The notes under the pieces are model-generated. The model saw nothing but the letters and a program-made list of their open reading frames with translations, ran no database searches and was not told the origin of the DNA. Below are positions 8,197 through 15,667 of a stretch of 45,870 bases of DNA, piece after piece. This DNA comes from Candidatus Saccharimonadota bacterium. GTDB taxonomy: Bacteria; Patescibacteriota; Saccharimonadia; Saccharimonadales; Saccharimonadaceae. The DNA lies in contig JAFWMO010000004.1 in the NCBI GenBank assembly GCA_017510705.1, positions 1-45,870 of the forward strand, given 5' to 3'. The position numbers and the translations under genes were made by a program. Position 1 is the stretch's first letter. Each line of letters starts with the position of its first letter.

Positions 8197-8525
8197 CAGT
8201 AGGCGGTAGAAATCTTTTGATACTTGGAGTGATGTCAATTGTAATTGCAGCTGGGACGGCGGGTGTGTCGTTGGCAGTGTATCATAATACCGGTGATATT
8301 TATTTGGACCGTTCGCGACCTGGGTATTTGCCGGATGAGGACGAAATTGAAGACGAGGAGGACGACAAAGAAGAGGAAGATTATGAATTTTCGGCAAGCG
8401 GAAAGATAACAAAAGAGATTATGAAAGAATATTTGGAAAAATTGAAATTTGAGATTGAAGATATTGATGCGTATGAAGATACGTTTGAAGCAGAAAGTTT
8501 GAGTGACGAGAAATTAGGGATCTAA
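8193..8525 (+). CDS. Small single-pass membrane protein with an acidic tail
   Basis: 110 residues: a short basic start, one membrane helix at about 6-30 (LLILGVMSIVIAAGTAGVSL), then a Pro-containing stretch and a strongly acidic run (DEDEIEDEEDDKEEEDYEF) near 48-68, followed by a Lys/Glu helix. The N-terminus probably stays inside with the acidic tail outside. The start overlaps the previous stop and GGAG precedes it. No family recognised. Confidence 0.6.
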   Translation: MTVGGRNLLILGVMSIVIAAGTAGVSLAVYHNTGDIYLDRSRPGYLPDEDEIEDEEDDKEEEDYEFSASGKITKEIMKEYLEKLKFEIEDIDAYEDTFEAESLSDEKLGI

Positions 8526-8531
8526 AAAAAA

Positions 8532-8607
8532 TGGTCTGGGTGACCTGACTTGAACAGGCGACCTCAGCGTCCCGAACGCTGCGCGCTACCAACTGCGCCA
8601 CACCCAG
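8532..8607 (-). tRNA. tRNA-Pro (anticodon CGG)
   Basis: Full cloverleaf on the minus strand: acceptor CTGGGTG/CACCCAG, D-stem GCGC/GCGC, anticodon stem CAGCG/CGCTG with loop TTCGGGA, T-loop TTCAAGT, discriminator A and an encoded CCA. An eight-base T run follows on the minus strand and probably ends transcription. It lies 10 bp downstream of a second tRNA-Pro and is likely co-transcribed with it. Confidence 0.95.
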
Positions 8608-8617
8608 ATAAAAAATG

Positions 8618-8693
8618 TGGTCTGGGTGACAGGACTTGAACCTGCGACCTCGACTTCCCAAAAGTCGCGCGCTACCAACTGTGCTACACCCAG
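8618..8693 (-). tRNA. tRNA-Pro (anticodon TGG)
   Basis: Cloverleaf on the minus strand with the same acceptor stem as its neighbour, anticodon stem CGACT/AGTCG with loop TTTGGGA, T-loop TTCAAGT and encoded CCA. The D-stem reads GCAC against GCGC, leaving one A-C mismatch that is absent from the CGG copy. First gene of the pair. Confidence 0.94.
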
Positions 8694-8704
8694 ACGGTAT
8701 CTAT

Positions 8705-8713
8705 ATTATATCA
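8705..8713 (-). promoter_or_regulatory. Extended -10 promoter of the tRNA-Pro pair
   Basis: TGA-TATAAT on the minus strand; 11 bases separate the box from the first tRNA base. It is divergent from the ftsH promoter. Confidence 0.6.
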
Positions 8714-8729
8714 TACTTTGAGAAAATTA

Positions 8730-8738
8730 TGATAAAAT
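8730..8738 (+). promoter_or_regulatory. Extended -10 promoter of ftsH
   Basis: TGA-TAAAAT, followed by AAGGAG at 8747-8752 and a GTG start at 8761. Confidence 0.5.
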
Positions 8739-8760
8739 AGGAAGATAAGGAGAAATAAAA

Positions 8761-10689
8761 GTGGCAGATAATACACCGAAAAGGCCTGCGCCGCGCGCTG
8801 GGAATAATAATTCAAAATCTAATGCAATCAGAAGTGTGCTTTTTACTGTCGTGATGATTTGTATCGCGATGCTTTTTGTAGTTAATTTTAATAATACTGG
8901 CGCAAAGAAGACTGAAGTGCCAATTTCGGATGTAATAAGGCGTGCGAACGACCCGAATGGTAATATTGCTAAGATTACTGTGACTGGTAATAATTTGGAT
9001 ATTACTTTGAAAGACAAAAAAGAGCCAACTGAAACTTCTAGAAAAGATGGTTCCGGTACGCTTTATGATCAAGGTCTTATGAATTATTGCGATGGGCTAG
9101 AAGCAGAGGAACTTGGCGAGTGCGAAAAGAATTATCCAGTGATTGAATACAAAGAAGACGTGAATATGACTGGCATTATCTTGGATATTGCTCTTACGGT
9201 GCTGCCAATTATTGCAATCGTAATTTTCTTCTCTTGGATGATGCGACAAGCTTCGGCGGCCAATAATCAATCAATGAGTTTTGGTAAAGCTAGAGCAAAA
9301 CTTTATGGTCCCGACAAGAAGAAGGTAACATTTAAAGATGTAGCTGGTAACGAGGCGGCTAAACAAGATTTGACAGAAATTGTAGATTTTCTAAAAAGCC
9401 CAAAGAAATATGAAAAACTTGGCGCGAAGATCCCGCGTGGCGTGCTACTCGCGGGTGATCCTGGTACCGGCAAAACTTTAATGGCTAGGGCTGTAGCGGG
9501 TGAAGCTAATGTGCCGTTTTTCTCAATTTCTGGTTCGGAATTTGCGGAGATGTTTGTAGGCGTAGGTGCAAGTCGTGTACGTGATCTTTTTTCCAAGGCA
9601 AAGAAAAATGCGCCTTCTATTATCTTTATTGATGAGATTGATGCGGTGGCACACAAACGTGATGCGCGTGGTGGTGCAGGACGTGAAGACGAGCAGACGC
9701 TTAACCAAATTCTTGTGGAAATGGATGGATTTGATAACGACAGTGGTGTGATTGTAATGGCAGCTACAAACCGTGTAGATATGCTTGACAAGGCGCTACT
9801 TCGCCCAGGCCGTTTTGACCGTCATGTGAATGTGACTTTGCCAGAGAGAAAAGACCGTTTGGAAATTCTTAAAGTTCATTTTAAGGGCAAGCCGGTAGAA
9901 GAAAATGTAGATCTAGAAGCTTTGGCCAAAAAGACTGCAGGTTCTTCTGGTGCGGACCTTGCCAACATTGCAAACGAGGCGGCGATTACGGCAGCACGTG
10001 AAGGGCACAAAGCAATTTCAAATAGTGACGTAACGGAAGCATTTGAACGTGTAGCGATTGGTCCAGAAAGAAAGTCTAAAGTAATGAATGAAAAAGAGCG
10101 TAAAATTACGGCTTATCATGAGGCTGGGCATGCAATTGTAGGGCATGTGTTGCCGGATAGTGATCCAGTGCATAAAGTTACGATTATTCCACGTGGTGCG
10201 ACTGGTGGTGTAACTTGGTTTCTTCCGCCAGAAGACAGAAGCTATAAGAATATTTATGAATTAAAAGATATTTTGGCGCGAGCTATGGGTGGACGCGTAG
10301 CGGAAAAGTTGGTATTTGGCAAAGATGCGGTGACGACTGGCGCGTCGAGTGACCTTAAAAATGTGGCAGGACTGGCAAAATCTATGATTGTGGAAGAAGG
10401 TATGGGTGAAGGCACGAGAAATTTGGTATTTCCAAGTGAAGCAACTGGATATTATACTATCACTACTGAAAAACCATATTCTGAAAAAACTGCGGAACTG
10501 ATTGATGCAGAAGTTAAGAAACTTTCTGATGAAGCAGCAAAGCGTGCAGAAGAAGTTTTGAAGGCAAACAAGACTTTGCTTGATAAATTGGCAGAGGAAC
10601 TTTTGGCACATGAAACTTTGGAAGAAGCGGAACTAGCACCAATTTTGAAAGGTGCAAAGATGCCGGAAACAGCCAAACTTTATAAATAA
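8761..10689 (+). CDS. ftsH: ATP-dependent zinc metalloprotease FtsH
   Basis: 642 residues, the normal size for this membrane-bound AAA+ protease, which pulls damaged membrane proteins and some regulators out of the bilayer and degrades them. Two membrane helices are visible (about 21-42 and 138-158) around a small external domain. The AAA module carries Walker A GDPGTGKT near 231-238, Walker [11 protein letters not shown] and the second-region ATNRVDMLD...RPGRFDR. The zinc site HEAGH lies near 453-457. The start is GTG with a good AAGGAG 8 bases upstream. The aminopeptidase gene follows 13 bases later, so the two are probably one transcript linking proteolysis with peptide trimming. Confidence 0.97.
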   Translation: MADNTPKRPAPRAGNNNSKSNAIRSVLFTVVMICIAMLFVVNFNNTGAKKTEVPISDVIRRANDPNGNIAKITVTGNNLDITLKDKKEPTETSRKDGSGTLYDQGLMNYCDGLEAEELGECEKNYPVIEYKEDVNMTGIILDIALTVLPIIAIVIFFSWMMRQASAANNQSMSFGKARAKLYGPDKKKVTFKDVAGNEAAKQDLTEIVDFLKSPKKYEKLGAKIPRGVLLAGDPGTGKTLMARAVAGEANVPFFSISGSEFAEMFVGVGASRVRDLFSKAKKNAPSIIFIDEIDAVAHKRDARGGAGREDEQTLNQILVEMDGFDNDSGVIVMAATNRVDMLDKALLRPGRFDRHVNVTLPERKDRLEILKVHFKGKPVEENVDLEALAKKTAGSSGADLANIANEAAITAAREGHKAISNSDVTEAFERVAIGPERKSKVMNEKERKITAYHEAGHAIVGHVLPDSDPVHKVTIIPRGATGGVTWFLPPEDRSYKNIYELKDILARAMGGRVAEKLVFGKDAVTTGASSDLKNVAGLAKSMIVEEGMGEGTRNLVFPSEATGYYTITTEKPYSEKTAELIDAEVKKLSDEAAKRAEEVLKANKTLLDKLAEELLAHETLEEAELAPILKGAKMPETAKLYK

Positions 10690-10702
10690 AAATGGAGGAA
10701 AA

Positions 10703-13039
10703 ATGGAGCGGTTTTTAGATTATTTTGAACCAGAAAAATATATTCTTAATTTATTAGTGGAGAAGGAAAAGAAAAAACATTCTGGAAATGTAGTGATTTT
10801 TGGCGAGGCAAAGGAAGAAAAAATTAAATTTCATGCGGTAGATTTTGAAATTAAAAAGGTACTAGTGGATGGCGCGAATGTAGAATATAAATATGATGGG
10901 AATATAATTGAAGTTGACGTTTGTGAAGGAAAGCATGAAATAGAAATAGAGTTTAGTCGGCATTTAAATGAAAATATGCAGGGTGCGTATATTTCTACCT
11001 ATGAATATAAAGGTAAAAAAGAAATTATTGTGGCGACACAATTTGAAAGTCATTATGCTAGGGAAGCGTTTCCGTGTATTGACGAGCCGGCGGCAAAAGC
11101 GGTGTTTGAAGTAAATATTTCGCTCCCAAAAGATGCAGACGATTTGATTTTGACTAATACTGCGCTGGGCGAGCCGACACCGAGAATGAGTACTTATCTA
11201 CTTGCGTGGGTGATTGGAAAGTTTCATGGCAAGACGATAAAAAATGCGCATGGCATTGAAATTACGACTTACGTAGCAATGAATCAAGACGCGGATGCGG
11301 TGGATTTTGCAAACGATGTGGCGGCAAAATCATTAGAATTTTATGATGATAATTTTGGCGTGGCATATCCTTTGAAAAAATTAGACCAAGTGGCTTTGCC
11401 AGATTTTGAAGCGGGCGCAATGGAAAACTGGGGGATAGTGACATATCGTGAATCAATGTTAATCGCCGGAAAAGATGCAACTTTGGCTACGAAAAAAGGT
11501 GTAGCGCTAACGGTGGCACATGAGCTTTCGCATCAATGGTTTGGAGATTTGGTGACAATGCAGTGGTGGGATGATTTGTGGCTAAACGAATCATTTGCAA
11601 GCGTAATGGAATATTTTGCAGTGGACAGCGCATACCCAGAATTTAAGATTTTTGAAGGGTTCTTTACTGGTGATGCACTTGCGGCGCTTAGGCGCGACTG
11701 TCTTTCTGGTGTGCAATCGGTGCATCAGGATGTGAAAAATCCAGAAGAAATTGCGACGCTTTTTGATCCGGCGATTGTGTATGCAAAAGGCGCTAGACTA
11801 ATGCTGATGGTGATTCGTGCTATGGGCTGGGAGAATTTTTGCAAGGGTATTCAGGATTATTTCGAGAAGTATAAATATCAAAATACGATTGGTGATAATT
11901 TGTGGGATGCGCTAGATAATTATGCGGATTTTGATGTGAAAAAAATGATGCATGCATTTATTGACAAGCCGGGATATCCAGTAATTACGGATGGAAAGCA
12001 GAAAAGGTTTTTGCTAGACGGGCCAATGAAAGATGAGAGTTGGCCGATTCCAGAAATTACGGAAGATATGTCTTCGCATTATATTTTGAATTTGACTGAT
12101 GCTGAGTTTGAAGAAAGGCTAGCGCGTTTTGATGAATTAAATTTGGAAGAAAAATTACGGCTTCTCATAGACCGTGATCTATTATCTAAAACTTCGCTAG
12201 TTTCGGCGGCGTCTTTGCTACCATTACTTCTCAAATTTAAAAATGAAAATTCGGCGGCAGTGTGGAATATTATTGTGACGATTTTTGGGACATTAAAGAT
12301 TTTCTTTGAATACGGCACGGAGGAGGAGAAGAAATTTAAAAAGTTTGTGCTGGAGCTAGTGGATGCCAAACTAAATGAAATTGGAATTAAGACGCGTGAT
12401 AATGATGACGAAAATACAGTGAGACTAAGAGCAAATCTTCTGGCACTAGATTTTTATGCGGAAGATCTGCCAAGAATTAAGGAACTAGCTGGAATGTATA
12501 ATGAAAATTATAGCGAGATGGATGCAGAGATACGGAGTGATATTTTGGACGCAAAGATTTATTTGGAACCTGAGCTAGTGGATAAATACATTAATGATTA
12601 TGCTAAGATTTCTGATCCGGAGATCAAATTTGATCTTTTGTTTGCGGCGACTTTGTCAAAAGATGAAAAAGTGATTTCTAAAATGGTGGAGCTTCTTAGT
12701 CAGCCAGAAATTGTGAAACCGCAAGACCATTTTCATTTGTTTATTTATGAATACCGGAACCCGGCGGCGAAGGAAAAGGCGTGGGACTGGCTAATTCATA
12801 ATTGGGATTATGTGAAGAAAATTGCGGGGGATAAATCGTTAGAGGATTATCCGAGATATACTGCGACGTCAATTAAGACCAAAGAAGATTTTGATAAGTA
12901 TCTAGAATTTTTTGAACCTATGGCGGGCGACCCAGCGCTTGCGCGTGCGATTGAAGTAGGAAAAAACGAGATTCGTGCAAGACTAGAATTAATCAAAGCG
13001 GATAAAAAAGAGGTCTATAAGACCCTTGGTGCCCACTGA
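10703..13039 (+). CDS. M1-family aminopeptidase
   Basis: 778-residue zinc aminopeptidase that removes N-terminal residues from peptides. The substrate-binding GAMEN motif lies near residue 238, and the zinc motif HELSHQWFGDLVT near 272 with the third ligand Glu in WLNESFA near 292. A long helical C-terminal half follows, as in PepN/ERAP-type enzymes. The start chosen is the ATG after GGAGG, 13 bases downstream of ftsH; a longer frame from 10652 would overlap ftsH without support. The last residues (LGAH) and the stop are encoded inside the first copy of the 63-bp tRNA-derived repeat, so the original C-terminus has been replaced or trimmed. Confidence 0.92.
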   Translation: MERFLDYFEPEKYILNLLVEKEKKKHSGNVVIFGEAKEEKIKFHAVDFEIKKVLVDGANVEYKYDGNIIEVDVCEGKHEIEIEFSRHLNENMQGAYISTYEYKGKKEIIVATQFESHYAREAFPCIDEPAAKAVFEVNISLPKDADDLILTNTALGEPTPRMSTYLLAWVIGKFHGKTIKNAHGIEITTYVAMNQDADAVDFANDVAAKSLEFYDDNFGVAYPLKKLDQVALPDFEAGAMENWGIVTYRESMLIAGKDATLATKKGVALTVAHELSHQWFGDLVTMQWWDDLWLNESFASVMEYFAVDSAYPEFKIFEGFFTGDALAALRRDCLSGVQSVHQDVKNPEEIATLFDPAIVYAKGARLMLMVIRAMGWENFCKGIQDYFEKYKYQNTIGDNLWDALDNYADFDVKKMMHAFIDKPGYPVITDGKQKRFLLDGPMKDESWPIPEITEDMSSHYILNLTDAEFEERLARFDELNLEEKLRLLIDRDLLSKTSLVSAASLLPLLLKFKNENSAAVWNIIVTIFGTLKIFFEYGTEEEKKFKKFVLELVDAKLNEIGIKTRDNDDENTVRLRANLLALDFYAEDLPRIKELAGMYNENYSEMDAEIRSDILDAKIYLEPELVDKYINDYAKISDPEIKFDLLFAATLSKDEKVISKMVELLSQPEIVKPQDHFHLFIYEYRNPAAKEKAWDWLIHNWDYVKKIAGDKSLEDYPRYTATSIKTKEDFDKYLEFFEPMAGDPALARAIEVGKNEIRARLELIKADKKEVYKTLGAH

Positions 13040-13172
13040 GAGATTTGCTCGCGTAGCGCAAATCTCGAAAGATAGGCTACTGGAGCCATTGGTGCCCACT
13101 GAGAGATTTGCTCGCGTAGCGCAAATCTCGAAAGATAGGCTACTGGAGCCATTGGTGCCCACTGAGAGATTT
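13027..13172 (-). repeat. 63-bp tandem repeat derived from the tRNA-Leu 3' end
   Basis: Two full identical units (13027-13089 and 13090-13152) precede a partial third copy that is the real tRNA-Leu 3' end (from 13153, about 20 bases). Each unit, read on the minus strand, holds the tRNA's T-loop/acceptor 3' half ending in CCA, preceded by a perfect 9-bp inverted repeat (GAGATTTGC/GCAAATCTC), plus an unrelated linker. The outermost copy lies inside the 3' end of the aminopeptidase gene. Confidence 0.9.
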
Positions 13173-13239
13173 GAACTCTCACGTCCGTGAAGACACTAGC
13201 ACCTGAAGCTAGCGCGTCTACCAGTTCCGCCAAGCGGGC
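13153..13239 (-). tRNA. tRNA-Leu (anticodon CAG)
   Basis: 87-base class II tRNA on the minus strand: acceptor GCCCGCT/AGTGGGC, anticodon stem CTAGC/GCTAG with loop TTCAGGT, a variable arm (GTCTTCACGGAC), T-loop TTCAAAT and encoded CCA. Its promoter lies 8 bases upstream. The 3' end continues into the 63-bp tandem repeats instead of a terminator. Confidence 0.95.
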
Positions 13240-13247
13240 ATAGAATG

Positions 13248-13256
13248 ATTATAACA
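13248..13256 (-). promoter_or_regulatory. Extended -10 promoter of tRNA-Leu
   Basis: TGT-TATAAT on the minus strand, 8 bases before the tRNA 5' end. Confidence 0.6.
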
Positions 13257-13273
13257 TAAGATGGGCAGGAAAT

Positions 13274-13308
13274 AAAAAAGCCCCGGGGATGGCGGCATAG
13301 CCCGAGGC
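13274..13308 (-). terminator. Terminator of the candidate RNA
   Basis: On the minus strand GCCTCGGG pairs with CCCCGGGC-type sequence in all 8 positions (one U-G pair), then six T. Read on the plus strand the same stem has a C-A mismatch, so the structure favours minus-strand transcription. Confidence 0.7.
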
Positions 13309-13520
13309 GTTTTTATAGATGGCGAAAAAGTGGATTTTGGCGAAAAAGCTAAATCTGAAAGAACTATTTTTATGAGCTTGTAAAATAAATATTTTAAGAA
13401 AGGAGGGATTCAAACAGAATTTAGTTGCCGCTTTCGCTGGTCATCCGGATAATGTCTAAGTTACTCTCTCCATACAGGAGAGCTAAAACAGCTCCCCCTA
13501 TAAATCAGGGGGATAGCTAT
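13274..13520 (-). ncRNA. Candidate structured noncoding RNA of unknown family
   Basis: The 355-base gap between tRNA-Leu and pgi holds no convincing ORF but has a complete minus-strand transcription unit: promoter at 13527-13535, then hairpins CCCCC/GGGGG, CTCTCC/GGAGAG and a GAAA-capped stem (CCAGC-GAAA-GCGG), a 10-base string CCTCCTTTCT equal to the 16S rRNA 3' tail, two copies of CTTTTTCGCC, and a terminator. I compared it by eye with tmRNA, SRP RNA and RNase P RNA signatures and found none of them. Size about 245 bases. Regulatory RNA is the best guess. Confidence 0.45.
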
Positions 13521-13526
13521 GTCTTT

Positions 13527-13535
13527 ATTATATCA
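13527..13535 (-). promoter_or_regulatory. Extended -10 promoter of the candidate RNA
   Basis: TGA-TATAAT on the minus strand, the same form as the tRNA promoters here; predicted start near 13520. Confidence 0.55.
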
Positions 13536-13577
13536 TACTTTTGCTAAAAATGCAATAGTTTTCTCTAAAATCCCTTA

Positions 13578-13586
13578 TGTTATAAT
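13578..13586 (+). promoter_or_regulatory. Extended -10 promoter of pgi
   Basis: TGT-TATAAT with 8 bases to the ATG at 13595 and no Shine-Dalgarno. Confidence 0.6.
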
Positions 13587-13594
13587 GGAAATAT

Positions 13595-14734
13595 ATGATT
13601 ACACTAAATTTTGACCCAGAGGTGGATAATGGTAAAATAGCTCAGATTCTCGCGGATATCAGAGAAGACCCGATGGGCGGATGGGTGAATTTGCCACAGA
13701 ATATCAATATTGACGAAGTTATGCGCATCAAAGAGGTGGCGCGCAAAATTACAGAGGAAGCGGAGTGTCTAGTGTGTATTGGTATTGGTGGGTCTTATCT
13801 GGGGCACCGGGCAATTATAGAGGCGCTTTCGCCAAAATCCGAAGTAGATATTATATATGCTGGTAATTCCTTAAGTAAACGGGAGCTAGACAGGGCGTTA
13901 ACAGATGTGGGGGATCGTGATTTTTCGTTACTGGTGATATCTAAATCTGGTACAACTTTAGAGCCAAAGGTAGCTTTTGAGGCGTTTAAGAGGAAATTAT
14001 ACGAAAAATATGGTGAACAGGCGGCCTCTAGGATATATGCAACAACAGATGCGAATAAGGGAGAGCTACACGACGAGGCAGTGGCAAATGGATATGCAAG
14101 ATTTGTGGTGCCAGATAATGTGGGTGGAAGATACTCGGTATTGTCGGCGGTAGGGCTGTTGCCGCTTGCGGTGGCAGGGGTAGATATAGACAAGCTCCTA
14201 GAAGGTGCGGCAGAGATGGCAGGAGAAAAAGGTGTGGAAATGTCCGCAAAATATGCTTGGATGAGATACGTATTATTTAGCAGAAATTATGATACAGAGG
14301 TGTTTTCAAGTTTTGAGCCTAGTACGGCATATTTTAATGAGTGGCTAAAACAACTTTTTGGAGAGAGCGAGGGGAAAAATAGGCAAGGTGTGTTCCCTGC
14401 ATCTTTGATTTACTCAACAGATCTACATTCCATGGGGCAATTTATGCAAGATGGGCGTAGGAATTTGTGGGAGACAATTATTGATTATCCTACGGATGAG
14501 ATGAATCGCAAGGTGGTAAATGCGGTGCGAGTGGCTCATACGCAAGGCGGGATTCCGGTGTTAAATATTGGTGTGCCGAGTTTCGACGAAAAAGGTTTTG
14601 GAGAACTAGTTTATTTCTTTGAGATGGCGTGCGCGATTTCGGCAAAACTAATGGGCGTGAACCCATTTGACCAGCCGGGCGTAGAAGCTTATAAAAAATT
14701 ACTTCGTGATGATGGTGCCGGCCTTGCCAGCTAA
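13595..14734 (+). CDS. pgi: Glucose-6-phosphate isomerase
   Basis: Converts glucose 6-phosphate and fructose 6-phosphate in glycolysis. The 379 residues are shorter than the 440-550 usual for the family, with the N-terminus cut short, but the SIS-type sugar-phosphate folds are complete: GIGGSYLGHRA near 62-72, SKSGTT, GGRYSVLSAVGLLP, and QPGVEAYK near the C-terminus. The start follows a close -10 box, so translation is probably leaderless. The 3' end overlaps the convergent carbamate kinase gene by 36 bp. Confidence 0.93.
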   Translation: MITLNFDPEVDNGKIAQILADIREDPMGGWVNLPQNINIDEVMRIKEVARKITEEAECLVCIGIGGSYLGHRAIIEALSPKSEVDIIYAGNSLSKRELDRALTDVGDRDFSLLVISKSGTTLEPKVAFEAFKRKLYEKYGEQAASRIYATTDANKGELHDEAVANGYARFVVPDNVGGRYSVLSAVGLLPLAVAGVDIDKLLEGAAEMAGEKGVEMSAKYAWMRYVLFSRNYDTEVFSSFEPSTAYFNEWLKQLFGESEGKNRQGVFPASLIYSTDLHSMGQFMQDGRRNLWETIIDYPTDEMNRKVVNAVRVAHTQGGIPVLNIGVPSFDEKGFGELVYFFEMACAISAKLMGVNPFDQPGVEAYKKLLRDDGAGLAS

Positions 14735-15640
14735 AGCTTCTTCTAAGTGATTAATGTCGGTGATGATACCGATGCCGCCTTTTTTAGCAAAATTAATGGC
14801 GGCTTCAACTTTTGGAAGCATAGAGCCAGATTTGAAATAACCGTATTTTGCGAGATTTTTGATTTCTTCTGCGGAAATTTTTTCAATTTTTTGTTGGTTT
14901 TCTAGGCCATAATTAATATAGACATTTGGGACGGCAGTACAGGAAATGAAAATATCAGCTTTTGTGAGCTCGGCGAGTTTTTCGGCAGCATAATCTTTGT
15001 CTATGACGGCGTCAATTCCCTTGAGGCGTTTTAGAATTTTGGTGCGATAGACCGGGATGCCACCCCCACCAGCAGCAATAACAATAATTCCTTCTTCGAC
15101 GAGCTCGGTGATAGCTTTTTTCTCTACAATGTCGATTGGTTTTGGTGAGGCAACGACACGGCGCCAACCACGGCCAGCGTCTTCTTTGACTGTCCAACCT
15201 TTTTCGCGGGCGAGAGACTTTGCTTCTTTTTCGGTATAGAATTGGCCGATTGGCTTGGTAGGATTTTTGAAGGCTGGATCGGCGCGGTCTACTACAATTT
15301 GAGATACTATGGTGACAACTTTGTGGCGTTTGCCTTCCATGATAAATGCGTTGTTGATGGCTTGGGTGAGCCAGTAACCAATTTGGCCTTGGCTCATGGC
15401 GACAGCTGTCTCGAGTGGCATAGCAGGAGCCTTGTCTGATGCGGCAGTTTCTTCATGAATAAGAATATTACCGACTTGGGGACCATTGCCGTGTGCCAAA
15501 ATAATTTCGTATTTGTCGGCGAGATTTGCAACGGCACGACCTACGGACATAGCAATGGATTTTTGGGCTTCGGCCGACGCTTCGCCATTTTTTTGGAGAG
15601 CATTTCCTCCGAGTGCTAGAACAATTCTTTTCTTGACCAT
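14699..15640 (-). CDS. arcC/aguC: Carbamate kinase
   Basis: 313 residues. It transfers the phosphate of carbamoyl phosphate to ADP, giving ATP, CO2 and ammonia; this is the energy-yielding last step of arginine or agmatine fermentation. The amino-acid-kinase fold shows LALGGNALQ at the N-terminus, AHGNGPQVGN, and AAGGGGIPV. I start at 15640 because it lies 6 bases after a TATAAT; an ATG at 15646 would begin right after the -10 box. It runs opposite to putrescine carbamoyltransferase, with which it shares a tight divergent promoter. The agmatine enzymes next door identify its pathway. Confidence 0.94.
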   Translation of the reverse strand: MVKKRIVLALGGNALQKNGEASAEAQKSIAMSVGRAVANLADKYEIILAHGNGPQVGNILIHEETAASDKAPAMPLETAVAMSQGQIGYWLTQAINNAFIMEGKRHKVVTIVSQIVVDRADPAFKNPTKPIGQFYTEKEAKSLAREKGWTVKEDAGRGWRRVVASPKPIDIVEKKAITELVEEGIIVIAAGGGGIPVYRTKILKRLKGIDAVIDKDYAAEKLAELTKADIFISCTAVPNVYINYGLENQQKIEKISAEEIKNLAKYGYFKSGSMLPKVEAAINFAKKGGIGIITDINHLEEALAGKAGTIITK

Positions 15641-15646
15641 AAGCAT

Positions 15647-15661
15647 ATTATAGCATATAAT
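15647..15661. promoter_or_regulatory. Back-to-back divergent promoter of the agmatine module
   Basis: Minus-strand TATAAT (15652-15647) and plus-strand TATAAT (15656-15661) are 3 bp apart. Each is followed by exactly 6 bases and an ATG (15640 minus, 15668 plus). Two polymerases could not sit here together, so the two transcripts should compete. Confidence 0.7.
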
Positions 15662-15667
15662 GAAATT

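Noticed and set aside
8419-8661. Minus-strand open frame crossing the tRNA-Pro genes
   Set aside because: GVAQLVARSVRDAEVACSSQVT-type text is a known artefact of translating tRNA genes.
13015-13233. Minus-strand open frame with repeated ISQWAPMAPVAYLSRF segments
   Set aside because: It is the translation of tRNA-Leu and its tandem repeats; the MAELVDALASGA start is the common false protein read from leucine tRNA genes.
13440-13520. Resemblance to a TPP riboswitch (CCGGATAATG) on the plus strand, or to a tracrRNA-like GTTTTAG stem on the minus strand
   Set aside because: The CTGAGA half of the TPP aptamer is absent and no thiamine gene follows; there are no CRISPR repeats or Cas genes.
13425-13547. 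A 40-codon plus-strand frame from TTG after a perfect AGGAGG
   Set aside because: The ribosome site is 18 bases away, the start is TTG, and the terminator strand preference supports a minus-strand RNA instead.
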